64,000 nt of DNA from positions 3,569,501 through 3,633,500 of the forward strand of contig NC_052474.1 in assembly GCF_009730915.1 (NCBI RefSeq), written 5' to 3'. A program made the position numbers and the translations under genes. Within the stretch, counting starts at the first letter, position 1, and each line of letters begins with the position of its first letter. Origin of the DNA: Dioscorea cayenensis subsp. rotundata. Taxonomy: Eukaryota; Streptophyta; Magnoliopsida; Dioscoreales; Dioscoreaceae. Below, piece after piece: positions 13,287 through 22,439 of this stretch. Below the pieces are notes generated by a model. It was not told the origin of the DNA and did not search any database. It saw only the letters and a list, made by a program, of their open reading frames with translations.

Positions 13287-14031
13287 TGTCTTTGTTCCGC
13301 TCAACCACAAAGACTGCTCGTGTGGAAGAACGACTCGCCAACACCACACCGGGCCAATCTATTCGACCGCTCGAGGGGAAGGAGATGGTCACGCATCGAC
13401 GTGATGGGACGCATTCGTATGTATCTCGCAAAAAGACGACGAGCGTAGTGCCATATCGCTATAAGAGGCGCGCTCCATCACACGCGCCATCGGCCTTGTT
13501 CACGTCAAAGCGTGGCGACGACGCACTACGAATCCACGATGGCTATGATCGAGATGCCGCAGCAACTTGCGATGAAGTGGACATCGCTCATCCTCCCGAT
13601 AATTATGAGTGGCCACTTCCACGTCCGTCGCCCTCGACAATGAAAAACAAGAATACAAGCATTATTCTTCACGCCAAAGCGAAGAATACGATAAAAAAAC
13701 GCCGCTAGAAATGGTAAGTGCTTTAATAATTTGTGTTTGTGTAATAGTGTTCAAGAAATAATCAAGCATTCCAATACGAACTTGTATATCTCGACAGTGA
13801 ACCTATTCGACCTCAGATCGACACGGAGTTAGGGCGAGTCGGCGACCACAAAGTACCCGCTTGTTCACGACTAATCGAAGCCCCACGACGTAAAAAGGAA
13901 GTGTCGATCGCAGCTGCCTACGTCATGCGGTTTATCGAGCGCTATCACGCCGTGAGAAGCTACGGGCATCGCAGACCGACGTCCCTTATCTCGCGATTAA
14001 GGTATGTTTCCGCGATACTTAGGGAGGGAGG

Positions 14032-14265
14032 CGCTCGACGATCACGACCCGAGGGGAGTCTTCGCAAGCGGGTTCTTAGTCATTCTTTTCTATATTTCAG
14101 ATACACGATTCTTTCTTTAATAATCCGATTCATCTGCTTTAACATACACTTTCATTGTTTAAGTATATAGTTCATTGTGTAAATATCAATGTAATTGTTT
14201 AAACTCCGCTTTACCTGTAAAACGAACCGAGGGGAGTGTACGCAAGCTGGGGTCATAGTCATCAG
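14032..14265. repeat. Short internal direct repeat in the Ulp1-bearing element
   Basis: A ~35 bp segment starting CGAGGGGAGTCTTCGCAAGC (near 14050) recurs near 14227 as CGAGGGGAGTGTACGCAAGC. In both copies a TAGTCAT follows soon after. Block 4 of the phased array lies between the copies. Confidence 0.75.
14114..14215 (+). repeat. ~21 bp phased array, block 4
   Basis: Cores CTTTAA, TGCTTTAAC, TGTTTAAG, TGTGTAAA and TGTTTAAAC start near 14114, 14135, 14156, 14176 and 14196, giving spacings of 21, 21, 20 and 20. The block follows the last protease remnant (YVMRFIERYH). Confidence 0.75.
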
Positions 14266-14430
14266 ATAGGTGTAATAGTTTCAAAATGTAAACCGCTTTT
14301 AAATTCAATTCATTTTTTTCCAAGAACACGACAAATTTTTGTCAATGTAAATGTACATGTATCTAAATTCAATTAAATTCATTCTGCTTCGCTTTTGAGG
14401 TTCGTTTCTGTTGGATGATATTGTGTATAT

Positions 14431-14637
14431 GTTAAATGGATACTAATGTAGTTTAAACTGAAACATAGAAAGTTAAACAGAGAAACGCTGGGGATCCGAG
14501 TGTGTATTAATTACGCTGGGGAACCACGCCACATCAAGGCAGTATATGTTAAACGGATTATAATGTAGTTTAAACTAAACATAAAAAAAGTTAAACGAGA
14601 CTAATATAGTTAAACCAGTAATATATAAAAGTTAAAC
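14431..14637 (-). repeat. ~21 bp phased array, block 5, inverted orientation
   Basis: Here the + strand shows GTTAAAC or GTTTAAAC, the complement of the GTTTAAC core of the other blocks. They start at 14431, 14451 and 14472, then 14548, 14568, 14590, 14609 and 14631 (spacings 19-22). The two sub-arrays are partial copies of each other: about 50 bp beginning GTATATGTTAAA at about 14425 recurs at about 14542. The block lies about 670 bp from the right end of the element. Confidence 0.75.
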
Positions 14638-15629
14638 ATTAAGTTCCATAGTTACATAATAAAATGTAACTATATACACAATACACAACGCCCACTCGAC
14701 AACATATTCATCAGACGATCTACGATCGTGACTAGAGGCGTGGCAATGGCTACAACGCATCTCGCTGGACCCCTGGACGCCACTGACTCGATCCTCTTTC
14801 GCCTCAGACGCCTGGGTCGCCTTCCTCGCTCCCGCACTTCGTCCGCTCCTCAACAAAGTATCTCTACCTTCGAACGCCACTACTGTCGTACAATACGCAA
14901 GATCAACTTAGACCAGCACTAACGTAGAACACAAACATTAAGCACTCGTCCCCTCCCCAGTCAGATCTCAAGAATAAGACAAAAAAACTCTCATAATTTA
15001 ATCCAAGAGACTAAAATCGAATACACCAAACGGAAGAAGAAAAAGAAGAAGAAGAAGATAACGAAAGATACGAGCCTTCTAAACTTTGTTTTGAGAAAAA
15101 GCAGTGAGGAGCAAAAAAATCAAAAACTACGATAAAGAAAAGCTTATGATTGAGCCATTTTTTTCCCACCTCGCAAGGCAAAAAAGAAATTTTTATATCG
15201 CGGACCCACTTCAACTTACCGTGCAGGTTAAAAGCGAATGTAAAATATAACTGAGTACATGTCCGGGGTGCAAAAAGTTGGAGGGTTTTTGGGAAAGCTT
15301 TTGAAAAATTACGAATTAGTGAATGAATTTTCCCAAATAAATATGGTTATCAATTTAAAAAAAAAAAAAAATATTTTATATGACATCAAAATTTCATTTT
15401 TCAAACTAAAAATTCATCATCCTGAAAGATATAAGATATTTTTGTTATGAAAAGAGGGACCAAACTCCAAAGCCATGAAAGAAAGATAAGAGAGTAAGAG
15501 AAAGCAACAGCAGTGGCATACCCATGTGATAGATCCGCGCCACTGTCCCCACTCTACGCACAATACTACTTCGTCATTTCATCGAACACTTCCCGTGCTC
15601 TCTTCCTTCTTCTTCTTCATCGGTAACCC

Positions 15630-16904
15630 ATGGATGCCTCTCCGACCACCACCGCTCTACTTCTCCTCCTTCTCACGCTCTCACTCGCATCTTCCATTTT
15701 CTCCCTCACCTCGCCGGCGGACGTCTCCGCCTTGAAAGCCTTCAAGCTCGCCGTGGAACCTTCTTCAATCCCGGCGGGCTCCTGCTTGAGCAGCTGGGAC
15801 TTTGATCGCGACCCCTGCGACTCTGCCTTCACCGATCGCTTCACATGTGGCTTTCGCTGTGACGGCCGTGACCCCGCATCTGGCCTTGCCCGTGTCACTG
15901 AGCTCGCTCTCGACCCTGCCGGCTACTCCGGCCACCTCCCCTTTTCCTTCTGGTCCTCCTTCCCCTCCTTGGAATCCCTCGATCTCTCCGACAACCGCTT
16001 CTCTGGCCCCATCCCACCTCCTCCTCCCTACGGTCTCCCGTCCACTCTCCGCCGCATTGCCCTCTCTCGCAACTCCTTCTCCGGTGAGATCCCATCCCTC
16101 ACTCCTTCTTCTTCCTTGGAAGAGCTTTATCTCGACAGTAACTTCTTGACTGGCTCCATCCCGCACGGCATTGCGCGGCTGAAAAGGCTGGAACTACAGA
16201 GAAACAACCTCTCGGGAGAGATCCCAGATCTGAGATCCCTTTCGTCGCTCTACTTCCTGGATGCCAGTGATAACCAGCTCGGCGGTCGATTCCCCGATGT
16301 TTTGCCCCAATCTCTCGTTGAGTTCTCGTTGCGGAATAACAAATTGGAGGGTTGGATACCGAGCAGCGCCATCTCGGCGTTGCCGTGGCTCCAGGTGCTC
16401 GATCTCAGCAACAACGCCCTCTCCGGCACCGTTCCCGCCGCTGTATTCCAGCACCCTTCGCTAGAACAGCTCGTGCTCGCGAACAACGAGTTCGAGAGCT
16501 TCGAGGTCCCATCGGACGGAGGGGTCGGGAGCCGATTGATAGCCTTAGATCTAGGGCACAATCAACTGGGAGGGATGCTGCCGGCGTTCATCGGGATGAT
16601 GCCGAGGCTGAGGGCGGTGACGCTGGAGAAGAACCGGTTCACGGGGATGATTCCGGCGGGGTACGCGGTGAGGGCGGCAGGGATGGGAGGAGCTGGAGTG
16701 GAGCCGTTCGCGAGGTTGATGCTGGCCGGGAACTACTTGTGTGGGCCGGTGCCCAGCTTGATGCTCGGCGGCGGAGGGGTTCCGGCGGCGGTGAGCTTGG
16801 GCGACAACTGTTTGTTCAGGTGTCCCATGGAGTTCGACTTCTGCCGCGGTGCCCAGCAAAAGCCTCCGGCCACTTGCCGAGATTTCAATCCTCTTATTCC
16901 TTAA
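15630..16904 (+). CDS. Secreted leucine-rich-repeat protein (RLP-like, no kinase)
   Basis: Single-exon gene of 424 residues. It opens with a hydrophobic signal peptide (about residues 1-25) and a plant LRR N-terminal cap (DVSALKAFKL, then SSWDFDRDPC and TCGFRC with paired Cys). About eleven LRRs of the extracellular plant type follow, for example LESLDLSDNRFSGPIP, LEELYLDSNFLTGSIP, LQVLDLSNNALSGTVP and LIALDLGHNQLGGMLP. A C-terminal Cys-containing cap follows (NYLCGPVP, DNCLFRCPMEFDFC). There is no transmembrane helix or kinase domain, so it is probably apoplastic or wall-bound. Ligand and partners are unknown. The first ATG of the long frame is used, and the signal peptide fits it. The coding region is very GC-rich compared with its surroundings. 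Transposons end about 330 bp upstream and begin about 215 bp downstream. Confidence 0.88.
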   Translation: MDASPTTTALLLLLLTLSLASSIFSLTSPADVSALKAFKLAVEPSSIPAGSCLSSWDFDRDPCDSAFTDRFTCGFRCDGRDPASGLARVTELALDPAGYSGHLPFSFWSSFPSLESLDLSDNRFSGPIPPPPPYGLPSTLRRIALSRNSFSGEIPSLTPSSSLEELYLDSNFLTGSIPHGIARLKRLELQRNNLSGEIPDLRSLSSLYFLDASDNQLGGRFPDVLPQSLVEFSLRNNKLEGWIPSSAISALPWLQVLDLSNNALSGTVPAAVFQHPSLEQLVLANNEFESFEVPSDGGVGSRLIALDLGHNQLGGMLPAFIGMMPRLRAVTLEKNRFTGMIPAGYAVRAAGMGGAGVEPFARLMLAGNYLCGPVPSLMLGGGGVPAAVSLGDNCLFRCPMEFDFCRGAQQKPPATCRDFNPLIP

Positions 16905-17109
16905 TATGTTTTTTTAAAAAAAAAGAAAAGAAAAATAAAATTATGTAAATTTTCCCTTTTTTAAATTATTAAAAATCAAAAAGCTTTTGATTTTTATTTT
17001 AGAATTTTTTTTATTAAGTGTTTACATTTTTCGGAATTATAATTGGGCAGAGGATTGATTTTAATGTGAAAATGAATGAAAAATCTAATGTTCTCTTTGC
17101 CAATTAGGT

Positions 17110-17118
17110 AAAAAGAAA
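17110..17118 (+). repeat. Left 9 bp target-site duplication of the MULE
   Basis: AAAAAGAAA lies immediately before the left inverted repeat and is identical to 22431-22439. A 9 bp duplication is the Mutator signature. Confidence 0.93.
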
Positions 17119-17555
17119 GAGTAATGATAAATGCACCGAATTCAATTCCCGAATTCGGTGCACGAATGACCTGGCAACTAGATCATTTTTAATTTTTTTT
17201 TAAATAATTTAGCAATTTTGCTGCACGTAGTTATTTTGCATCAACTTTATAATGGCCAGCAATTTTACTTTGTTTATTATTTTTTATTCAACCCGTGAAC
17301 ACCCCTCTTCTCTCCTCTCCTCACCATCACCTTGAGTCCCTCTTCTCCCCTCACCTTGCTTCGCCGTCGTCGCCGTTAAGCCCCCTGTCACTGTTGTCAC
17401 GCTTAAGTCCATTGTCGGCGCTATCGCTAGAGAGCCTCTCGTCACTGCTATTGCGTTTGAGCCACATCGCCGTTGTCGCCATTGTGTCCCCGTCTACGTT
17501 TCACACTTGATCAGCATCTCTCTGCCCATCTTCTCCCCTATTCCCAGTGGACGCT
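17119..17555 (+). repeat. Left terminal inverted repeat of the MULE
   Basis: It pairs with 21984-22430. The outer part carries a short palindrome around an EcoRI-like word (CCGAATTC...GAATTCGG). The inner part is GC- and CT-rich. The open frames in it (17295-17510) and in its mirror copy are not conserved proteins. Confidence 0.92.
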
Positions 17556-17566
17556 GTTGTCTAGTG

Positions 17567-18395
17567 TCTTCATTGGTGCAGGTACTTTTTTTTTATGTTT
17601 ATTTGGGATTTTTTGTGTGTGGAGCTGTGAATTAAATTAGATTAGTATAAATATTATAGATCTAATTCTGCTGGCCCTATCTAACATGAATTTTGTATGC
17701 ATAATAATCATTAAGATCAACCATCGAAATTCCTTTATCAACCTTCATGGCCTATGGCTGGTGTGTCGAATTCATAGTCAGTTTAGTGGCCTAATATTTT
17801 GTAAACTTTTCCTATAATTTTTAGTTTCTATATTTATATATTTTTATTAATTAAATTGAAAAAAAAGGACACCCCATATCTTTTTCTTTCTCTCTGTGCT
17901 TATTAATTCATAGAGCTTTATTTGGTGTGAGATTTTTCCAAACAAATCATTGTAAGTAATTAATATGCATAGGAATTCCAAATTGGATCTGTATTTGCAA
18001 CCGGTGTTATTCTGTCTCCATGCTCATTTTTAACCAATTTTCTCATTAAGTAAATTTTTTTTTTTCAAAAGAATTATAACAAATGATTAGGATTGATTGT
18101 TAGTTAAGCTCTCCTGGTATAAGCCAGTTAGTTGAAGTCCATTTCAATTTTCAACCCAAAAGCTGAAGGCAATAGGATGAGAGTTCTAAACTTTTATGTT
18201 CAGATCCATTATTAGGATTGACTGTAGTCTATTGTCTTCATTGGCGCAGGTACTTTTTTTTGTTTTGTTCCTTTGGGATATTTTGTGTTGTGGAGCTGTG
18301 ATTTAAATTAGATTAGTAGAAATATGATATATCTAATTTTTCTAGCCCTATATAACATGAATTTTGCATGCATAATAATTAATATCATTAAGACT
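17567..18395 (+). repeat. Internal ~150 bp duplication in the MULE leader
   Basis: A segment from about 17567 to 17716 (CTTCATTGGTGCAGGTAC to ATGCATAATAATCATTAAG) recurs, diverged, at about 18234-18395 (CTTCATTGGCGCAGGTAC onward). The copies start about 667 bp apart and share the order of words GGAGCTGTGA, TTAAATTAGATTAGTA and ACATGAATTTTG. Confidence 0.85.
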
Positions 18396-18485
18396 ATCTT
18401 GTATATGATTATTATTTTGTTGATCTAATCAAATATTTGGTTGCATAGGCACGTATATAATATCCAAAGTGGTATTTGGTTAAAT

Positions 18486-21133
18486 ATGGAAGAATTAGAG
18501 ATTGAGTCTTCTAAACCAAGCAAGAATGGATAGAAGGGTCTTCTATTTTTGAAATAGTAAATGAAGAAAAAGAAAAAAATGTGCACTTTGAAGATTCAAT
18601 ATGTGAAACAATTATTCCTAAGGCCGGTATGACGCTTGACTCAGAAGAAGAAGTTTAAAATTTTTATGTTGAATATGCTCGACATAAAGGGTTTGGTATT
18701 ACCAAAAGAACAACAAAATCCGGAGATGATGGAAGGTTGAAGTATTACACACTTGCATGTGTAAGAGGTGGCAAAAGAAGAATATCTTCTTCACAAAATT
18801 CCTTCAACCCAAGGCTATCCACCAAAACAGATTGTCCAGCAAAAATTAATGTTATTGTTGGCAATGATGGAAGGTATACTATATCTCGGTCCATTTGGAG
18901 CACAATCACGCACTTAGTCCCCAGAAATCTAGGTTTCAAAAATGCAATAAAAAAATTGATGCACATGTCAAGAGAAGACTTGAATTAAATGATCGAGCAG
19001 GTATCAGTTTGAGTAAAAATTTTCATTCTTTAGCTGTTGAAAGTGGTGGATATGCAAATTTGGCATACACAGAAAGAGATTGTCGGAACTACATTGCGAA
19101 AGCAAGGCAAATCAGGCTTGGTGTTGGGGATGCTGATGCACTCGGGGCTTATTTCTCTCGCATGCAACGGAGAAATTCAAATTTTTTTATTTGGTTGATA
19201 TGGATGATGAGGGCCGATTAAGAAATGTGTTTTGGGCTGATGCATTGTCTAGAGCAGCCTATGAATCTTTTGGTGATGTTGTATCCTTTGACACAACATA
19301 CTTAACAAATAAGTATAATATGCCCTTTGCTCCTTTTGTTGGAGTAAACCATCATGGGCAAACCATATTATTCGGATGTGGTTTATTGTCAAAGGAGGAT
19401 ACCGAAACCTATATTTGGTTGTTCAAAACTTGGTTGGAATGTATGTCGGGGAAGGCCCCAAATGCGATAATTACAGATCAATGCATGGCTATTCAAGGTG
19501 CAATTAGGATGGTTTTTCCTAACTCTCATCATCGTCTTTGTTTTTGGCATATCATGAAAAAGGTCCCTGAGAAGCTTGGAGGATTGACTCACTACAAAGC
19601 AATAAAAAAAATCTTGAAGTCTATTGTTTATGAGGCCATAGATGTGCAAGAATTTGAAGACATTTGGTTGAAGATGATAAAAGATTACAATATTGAAAAG
19701 AATGAATGACTGAATTTTTTGTATATGAATCGTCAACGTTTGGCTCCTATATATGTTAAGGGTGTTTTTTGGGCAGGAATGTCTACAACTCAAAGAAGTG
19801 AGAGTATAAATGTTTTTTTTGATGGCTATGTTGGGCCAACAACATCCTTAAAGCAATTTGTGGAGCAATATGATAATGCATTGAAAAACAAAATTGAGAA
19901 GGAGAACAAGGCTGATTTTGCTTCTTTTAACTCAAACTTCTCATTGCTAACTGATTGTTATTTTGAGAAGCAGTTACATGAAACTTATACAAATGAAATT
20001 TTTAAGTTGTTCCAAAATGAGTTGAGAGGAATGTTATTTTGCAATCTCAGACTTATCAACTCAAATGGGCCAGTACATGCATTTCAGGTGACAGACATAT
20101 TCAAAGGGAAAGAAGGCAGATTTAGAAAGCAAGTGGTGTTTAATGTTTATTACAATGAAGCTGAGTTTGACATCAAATGTTCATGCCTTTTATTCGAGTT
20201 TAGAGGAATTTTCTGTAGACATATATGCAAACTTCTTATTGAGAGGAATGTGAAAGAAATTCCATCTCATTATATTTTACCTCGATGGAGAAAGGATATC
20301 AAGCGGAGACATACTTATATGATGAATTGTTATGATGACACACAAACTAATGAACAAAATGTGCACTACACCAAATTGTATTCTCATTTTGCCAAACTTG
20401 CTGAAATTGGAGTAACAACTACTGGGAAATATTTATTCTTGATGAAATGCATGGATGAGGCAATAGAGAAGCTCATGGATAATGGTTGGGAGCAAGAACA
20501 ACAAATACTTTGTAATGAAGTTCATGAGCAAGAACAACCAATGTCTTCAACCACGAAGTTTCTAACACCTTTGAAGGTGCGTAGCAAAGGACGGCCACCA
20601 TCCAAAAGAAAGAAGTCAAAAGTTGAAGAATTAATTATTAGAAATAAAAAAAAGGTATTCATTTTATTTTTAATTTTATTTCTAATTTTATTTTTAATTT
20701 TATTTTTAATTTTATTTTTAATTATTTCAGAAATCTCAAGCAAAGGGAAATATTCAAACCCATAATGAAACACTAGCAGAATTTTGTACTCAAGAAAGTG
20801 TGGTAATGTTATGTCAATTAATATTTGTTTTTGTTATGAACTTGCATAACATTTTAATCTAAAATGTTGGAATACATTTTTTTCTCTCTGGTGAATTCAA
20901 ATTCTCTCCCTAATATGCCGAATATGCATGTTGATAGTTCCACAACGCAAACTATTGGCATTGATTTTTCTTCAAAGGTAATTTATATTTCATGGTTGAA
21001 AAAAATTGTTATGATTGTAAGTATATCTATTTTTAGATTTTTTTTGAGTGATGATGCATGTTGAAATTTGTTCTTCAGGGATGCTAAAGCCATTTGTAAT
21101 GCTGCTGAATTTGTGGTTCAGAATTTGAAATGA
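18486..21133 (+). pseudogene. FAR1/FHY3-like MULE transposase, inactivated
   Basis: Read across frames, the gene encodes all domains of FAR1-type transposases. First is a FAR1 DNA-binding region (FYVEYARHKGFGITKRTT, TLACVRGGKRR, LEHNHAL). Then comes the MULE catalytic core, with FDTTYL and ITDQ carrying the expected DDE aspartates and CFWHIMKK after them. A SWIM zinc finger (CSCLLFEFRGIFCRHICKLL, the CxC...CxH pattern) follows. Breaks: a stop after 15 codons from the 18486 ATG (TAG, 18531), TAA at 18656 replacing the Tyr of an expected EEVYNFY, a one-base loss at about 18889 before the HNH motif, a one-base loss in the T-run at 19182-19188, and TGA at 19707 replacing a Trp. A further exon at 20731-20802 and shorter 3' exons follow. 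The gene is related to domesticated FAR1/FHY3 genes, but the TIRs show it is still a transposon gene. Confidence 0.9.
20655..20730 (+). repeat. 12 bp AT-rich minisatellite in a transposase intron
   Basis: About five tandem copies of AATTTTATTTTT (one variant with C) fill a short intron between the GT at 20655 and the AG at 20729-20730. Confidence 0.75.
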
Positions 21134-21689
21134 GAATCTACTGGTTCTAGATTATTGTTTAGTGGAAGCTGCTGGATGCATTGAACTTATTTTGATGATA
21201 TATCACTCAATTTGTATTTTGTTTGTTAGATTTTGTTGTATATTTTTTTTTGTTGTAGTTTTTTGCATATTTTGAGTGTGGAAAATATATTACTTAGTTT
21301 GTTGTATTTTGTTTGTAGAAGTTATTTGCAGATTTTGAGTGATATTATGAACTTTTATAGTTCATGAGAATTTGTATTTTGGTGATTGAAGTATCATAGT
21401 TCATGAGAATTTATGCAGCCGTTTTTTGAATGCTCAATCCAGTCATCCTGGAGAAGCTCATGCATATTGAAAATTATCTATGTTCTTCTCTTTTCCAGCA
21501 ATTGATACACTTATGGATTTGTGTATCATGGCAGCAACTGGAATCACAACTTTATCTCAAGAGACAATATCTAACAAATGAGCACAAAATATTTAACATG
21601 CTAATAAATAAATAAATAAATGCTAATAATGATAATAATAATAACAACAATCAAAATAGCATGGGATAAGTTTCAAATTTTTCTGGACA

Positions 21690-21937
21690 CTGGCAAACTA
21701 AACAAAGAGGTCATCCACAAATACCAATATTTGAGAGCATGGGCATAATGTCAACCACATCTGAGAGCAGGAGGTGCCATTACAACCAATTAGAATGTGC
21801 CTTGTGCAACTCAAGAACCTAGTGTGCGCAGTCCCTGAGCATTTCCAAATCCATCTCAGTTGGGTCAGTAGCCTGGATCTCATAGTAAACACCGTCAAGC
21901 TCACGTCTTAGCACCGATGCGGGAGGTGGAAGGTGAC
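21690..21937 (-). pseudogene. Probable captured host-gene fragment inside the MULE
   Basis: On the minus strand an AG acceptor-like boundary at 21938-21939 is followed by a protein-like stretch: PPASVLRRELDGVYYEIQA, DPTEMDLEMLRDCAH, a stop, VLELHKAHSNWL, a stop, and LLLSDVVDIMPMLSNIG. It has normal codon structure and two in-frame stops. It is unrelated to transposases and lies just inside the right inverted repeat, the usual place for Pack-MULE cargo. I do not recognise the parent gene. Confidence 0.5.
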
Positions 21938-21983
21938 CTGCTCACCAATAAATAAGCACAAATTGTTTATAATTATTGATGAA

Positions 21984-22430
21984 AGCGTCCACTGGGAATA
22001 AGGGAGAAGATGGGCAGAGAGATGCTGATCAAGTGTGAAACGTAGACGGGGACACAACGGCGACAACGGCGACAACGGCGATGTGGCTCAAACGCAATAG
22101 CAGTGACGAGAGGCTCTCCAGCGATAGCGCCGACAGTGGACTTAAGCGTGACAACAGTGACAGGGGGCTTAACGGCGACGACGGCGAAGCAAGGTGAGGG
22201 GAGAAGAGGGACTCAAGGTGGTGGTGAGGAGAGAAGAGAAGAGAGGTGTTCACGGGTTGAATAAAAAATAATAAACAAAGTAAAGTTGCTGGCCATTATA
22301 AAGTTGATGCAAAATAACCACGTGCAGCAAAGTTGCTAAATTATTTAAAAAAAATATTAAAAATGATCTGGTTGCCAGGTCATTCGTGCACCGAATTCGG
22401 GAATTGAATTTGGTGCATTTATCATTACTC
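21984..22430 (-). repeat. Right terminal inverted repeat of the MULE
   Basis: Inverted copy of 17119-17555. It differs by small changes, including extra copies of a 9 bp unit CGACAACGG near 22060-22080 (three here, about one in the left repeat). Confidence 0.92.
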
Positions 22431-22439
22431 AAAAAGAAA
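22431..22439 (+). repeat. Right 9 bp target-site duplication of the MULE
   Basis: AAAAAGAAA, identical to 17110-17118. Confidence 0.93.

Larger units (their letters stand above)
10960..14100 (+). pseudogene. Decayed PMD/DUF1985-like plus Ulp1 (C48) protease gene of the transposon
   Basis: No long frame survives, but motifs recur in successive frames. The first part (about 11000-11750) shows MPTFELEDVAIV, then LGLRCDGEAIVF in another frame, and later LPGMGRHARAQATH. These resemble the N-terminal domain of plant transposon Ulp1 proteins. A middle part (12040-13080) is charged and not recognisable. The protease part is spread over frames at 13390-14090: DAFVCISQKDDERSAISL, then LPIIMSGHFHV, which contains the expected catalytic His, then LDNEKQEYKHYSS. 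An intron follows (donor near 13713), then YPLVHD and YVMRFIERYH. The Asp-Cys expected just before YVMRF is absent: that frame has Ala there, and the neighbouring frame reads GSVD followed by Arg. The protease is therefore dead by frameshift and probably by active-site loss. C48 enzymes cleave SUMO-type conjugates. Their role in transposons is unknown. Confidence 0.65.
10079..15302 (+). mobile_element. Ulp1/C48-bearing DNA transposon, Mutator-like, degenerate
   Basis: The block stands out for GC-richer coding patches with many CpGs inside AT-rich DNA. Its ends are imperfect inverted repeats. The left end (10079-10112) reads ATTGCCAAAAAAACCCTACA, and the complement of the right end (15268-15302) reads TTTCCCAAAAACCCTCCAAC. 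Inside are remnants of a plant-mobile-domain or DUF1985-like N-terminal region and a C48 cysteine protease, a pair known from Ulp1-carrying plant Mutator-like and CACTA-like elements. I saw no recognisable transposase domain and no clear target-site duplication, so the superfamily is an inference from the termini and cargo. Non-coding parts contain arrays with ~21 bp spacing, listed separately. The element ends about 330 bp upstream of the LRR gene. Confidence 0.7.
17119..22430 (+). mobile_element. Full-length Mutator-like element (MULE) with long TIRs and FAR1-type transposase
   Basis: The 5,312 bp element begins GAGTAATGATAAATGCACC and ends with its complement. It is flanked by an identical 9 bp duplication AAAAAGAAA. 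The terminal inverted repeats run 17119-17555 and 21984-22430 and are clearly homologous end to end by eye. Between them lie a leader with an internal duplication, a transposase gene of the MULE/FAR1 type with several inactivating changes, and a 3' segment with a probable captured exon on the opposite strand. The perfect target duplication shows that the ends were not disturbed after insertion. This copy could not supply its own transposase now, but could move if a relative supplies it. Confidence 0.93.

Noticed and set aside
15617..16859. Antisense and alternative-frame ORFs within the LRR gene
   Set aside because: GC-rich shadows. Only the 424-residue frame has the signal peptide and LRR consensus.
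17295..17510. Ser/Leu-rich ORF in the left TIR and its mirror at 22029-22253
   Set aside because: The same sequence occurs in both inverted repeats and is low-complexity. It is a repeat feature, not a gene.
18737..20765. Reading the MULE transposase fragments as separate host FAR1 genes
   Set aside because: They join into one interrupted transposase and are flanked by TIRs and a 9 bp target duplication.
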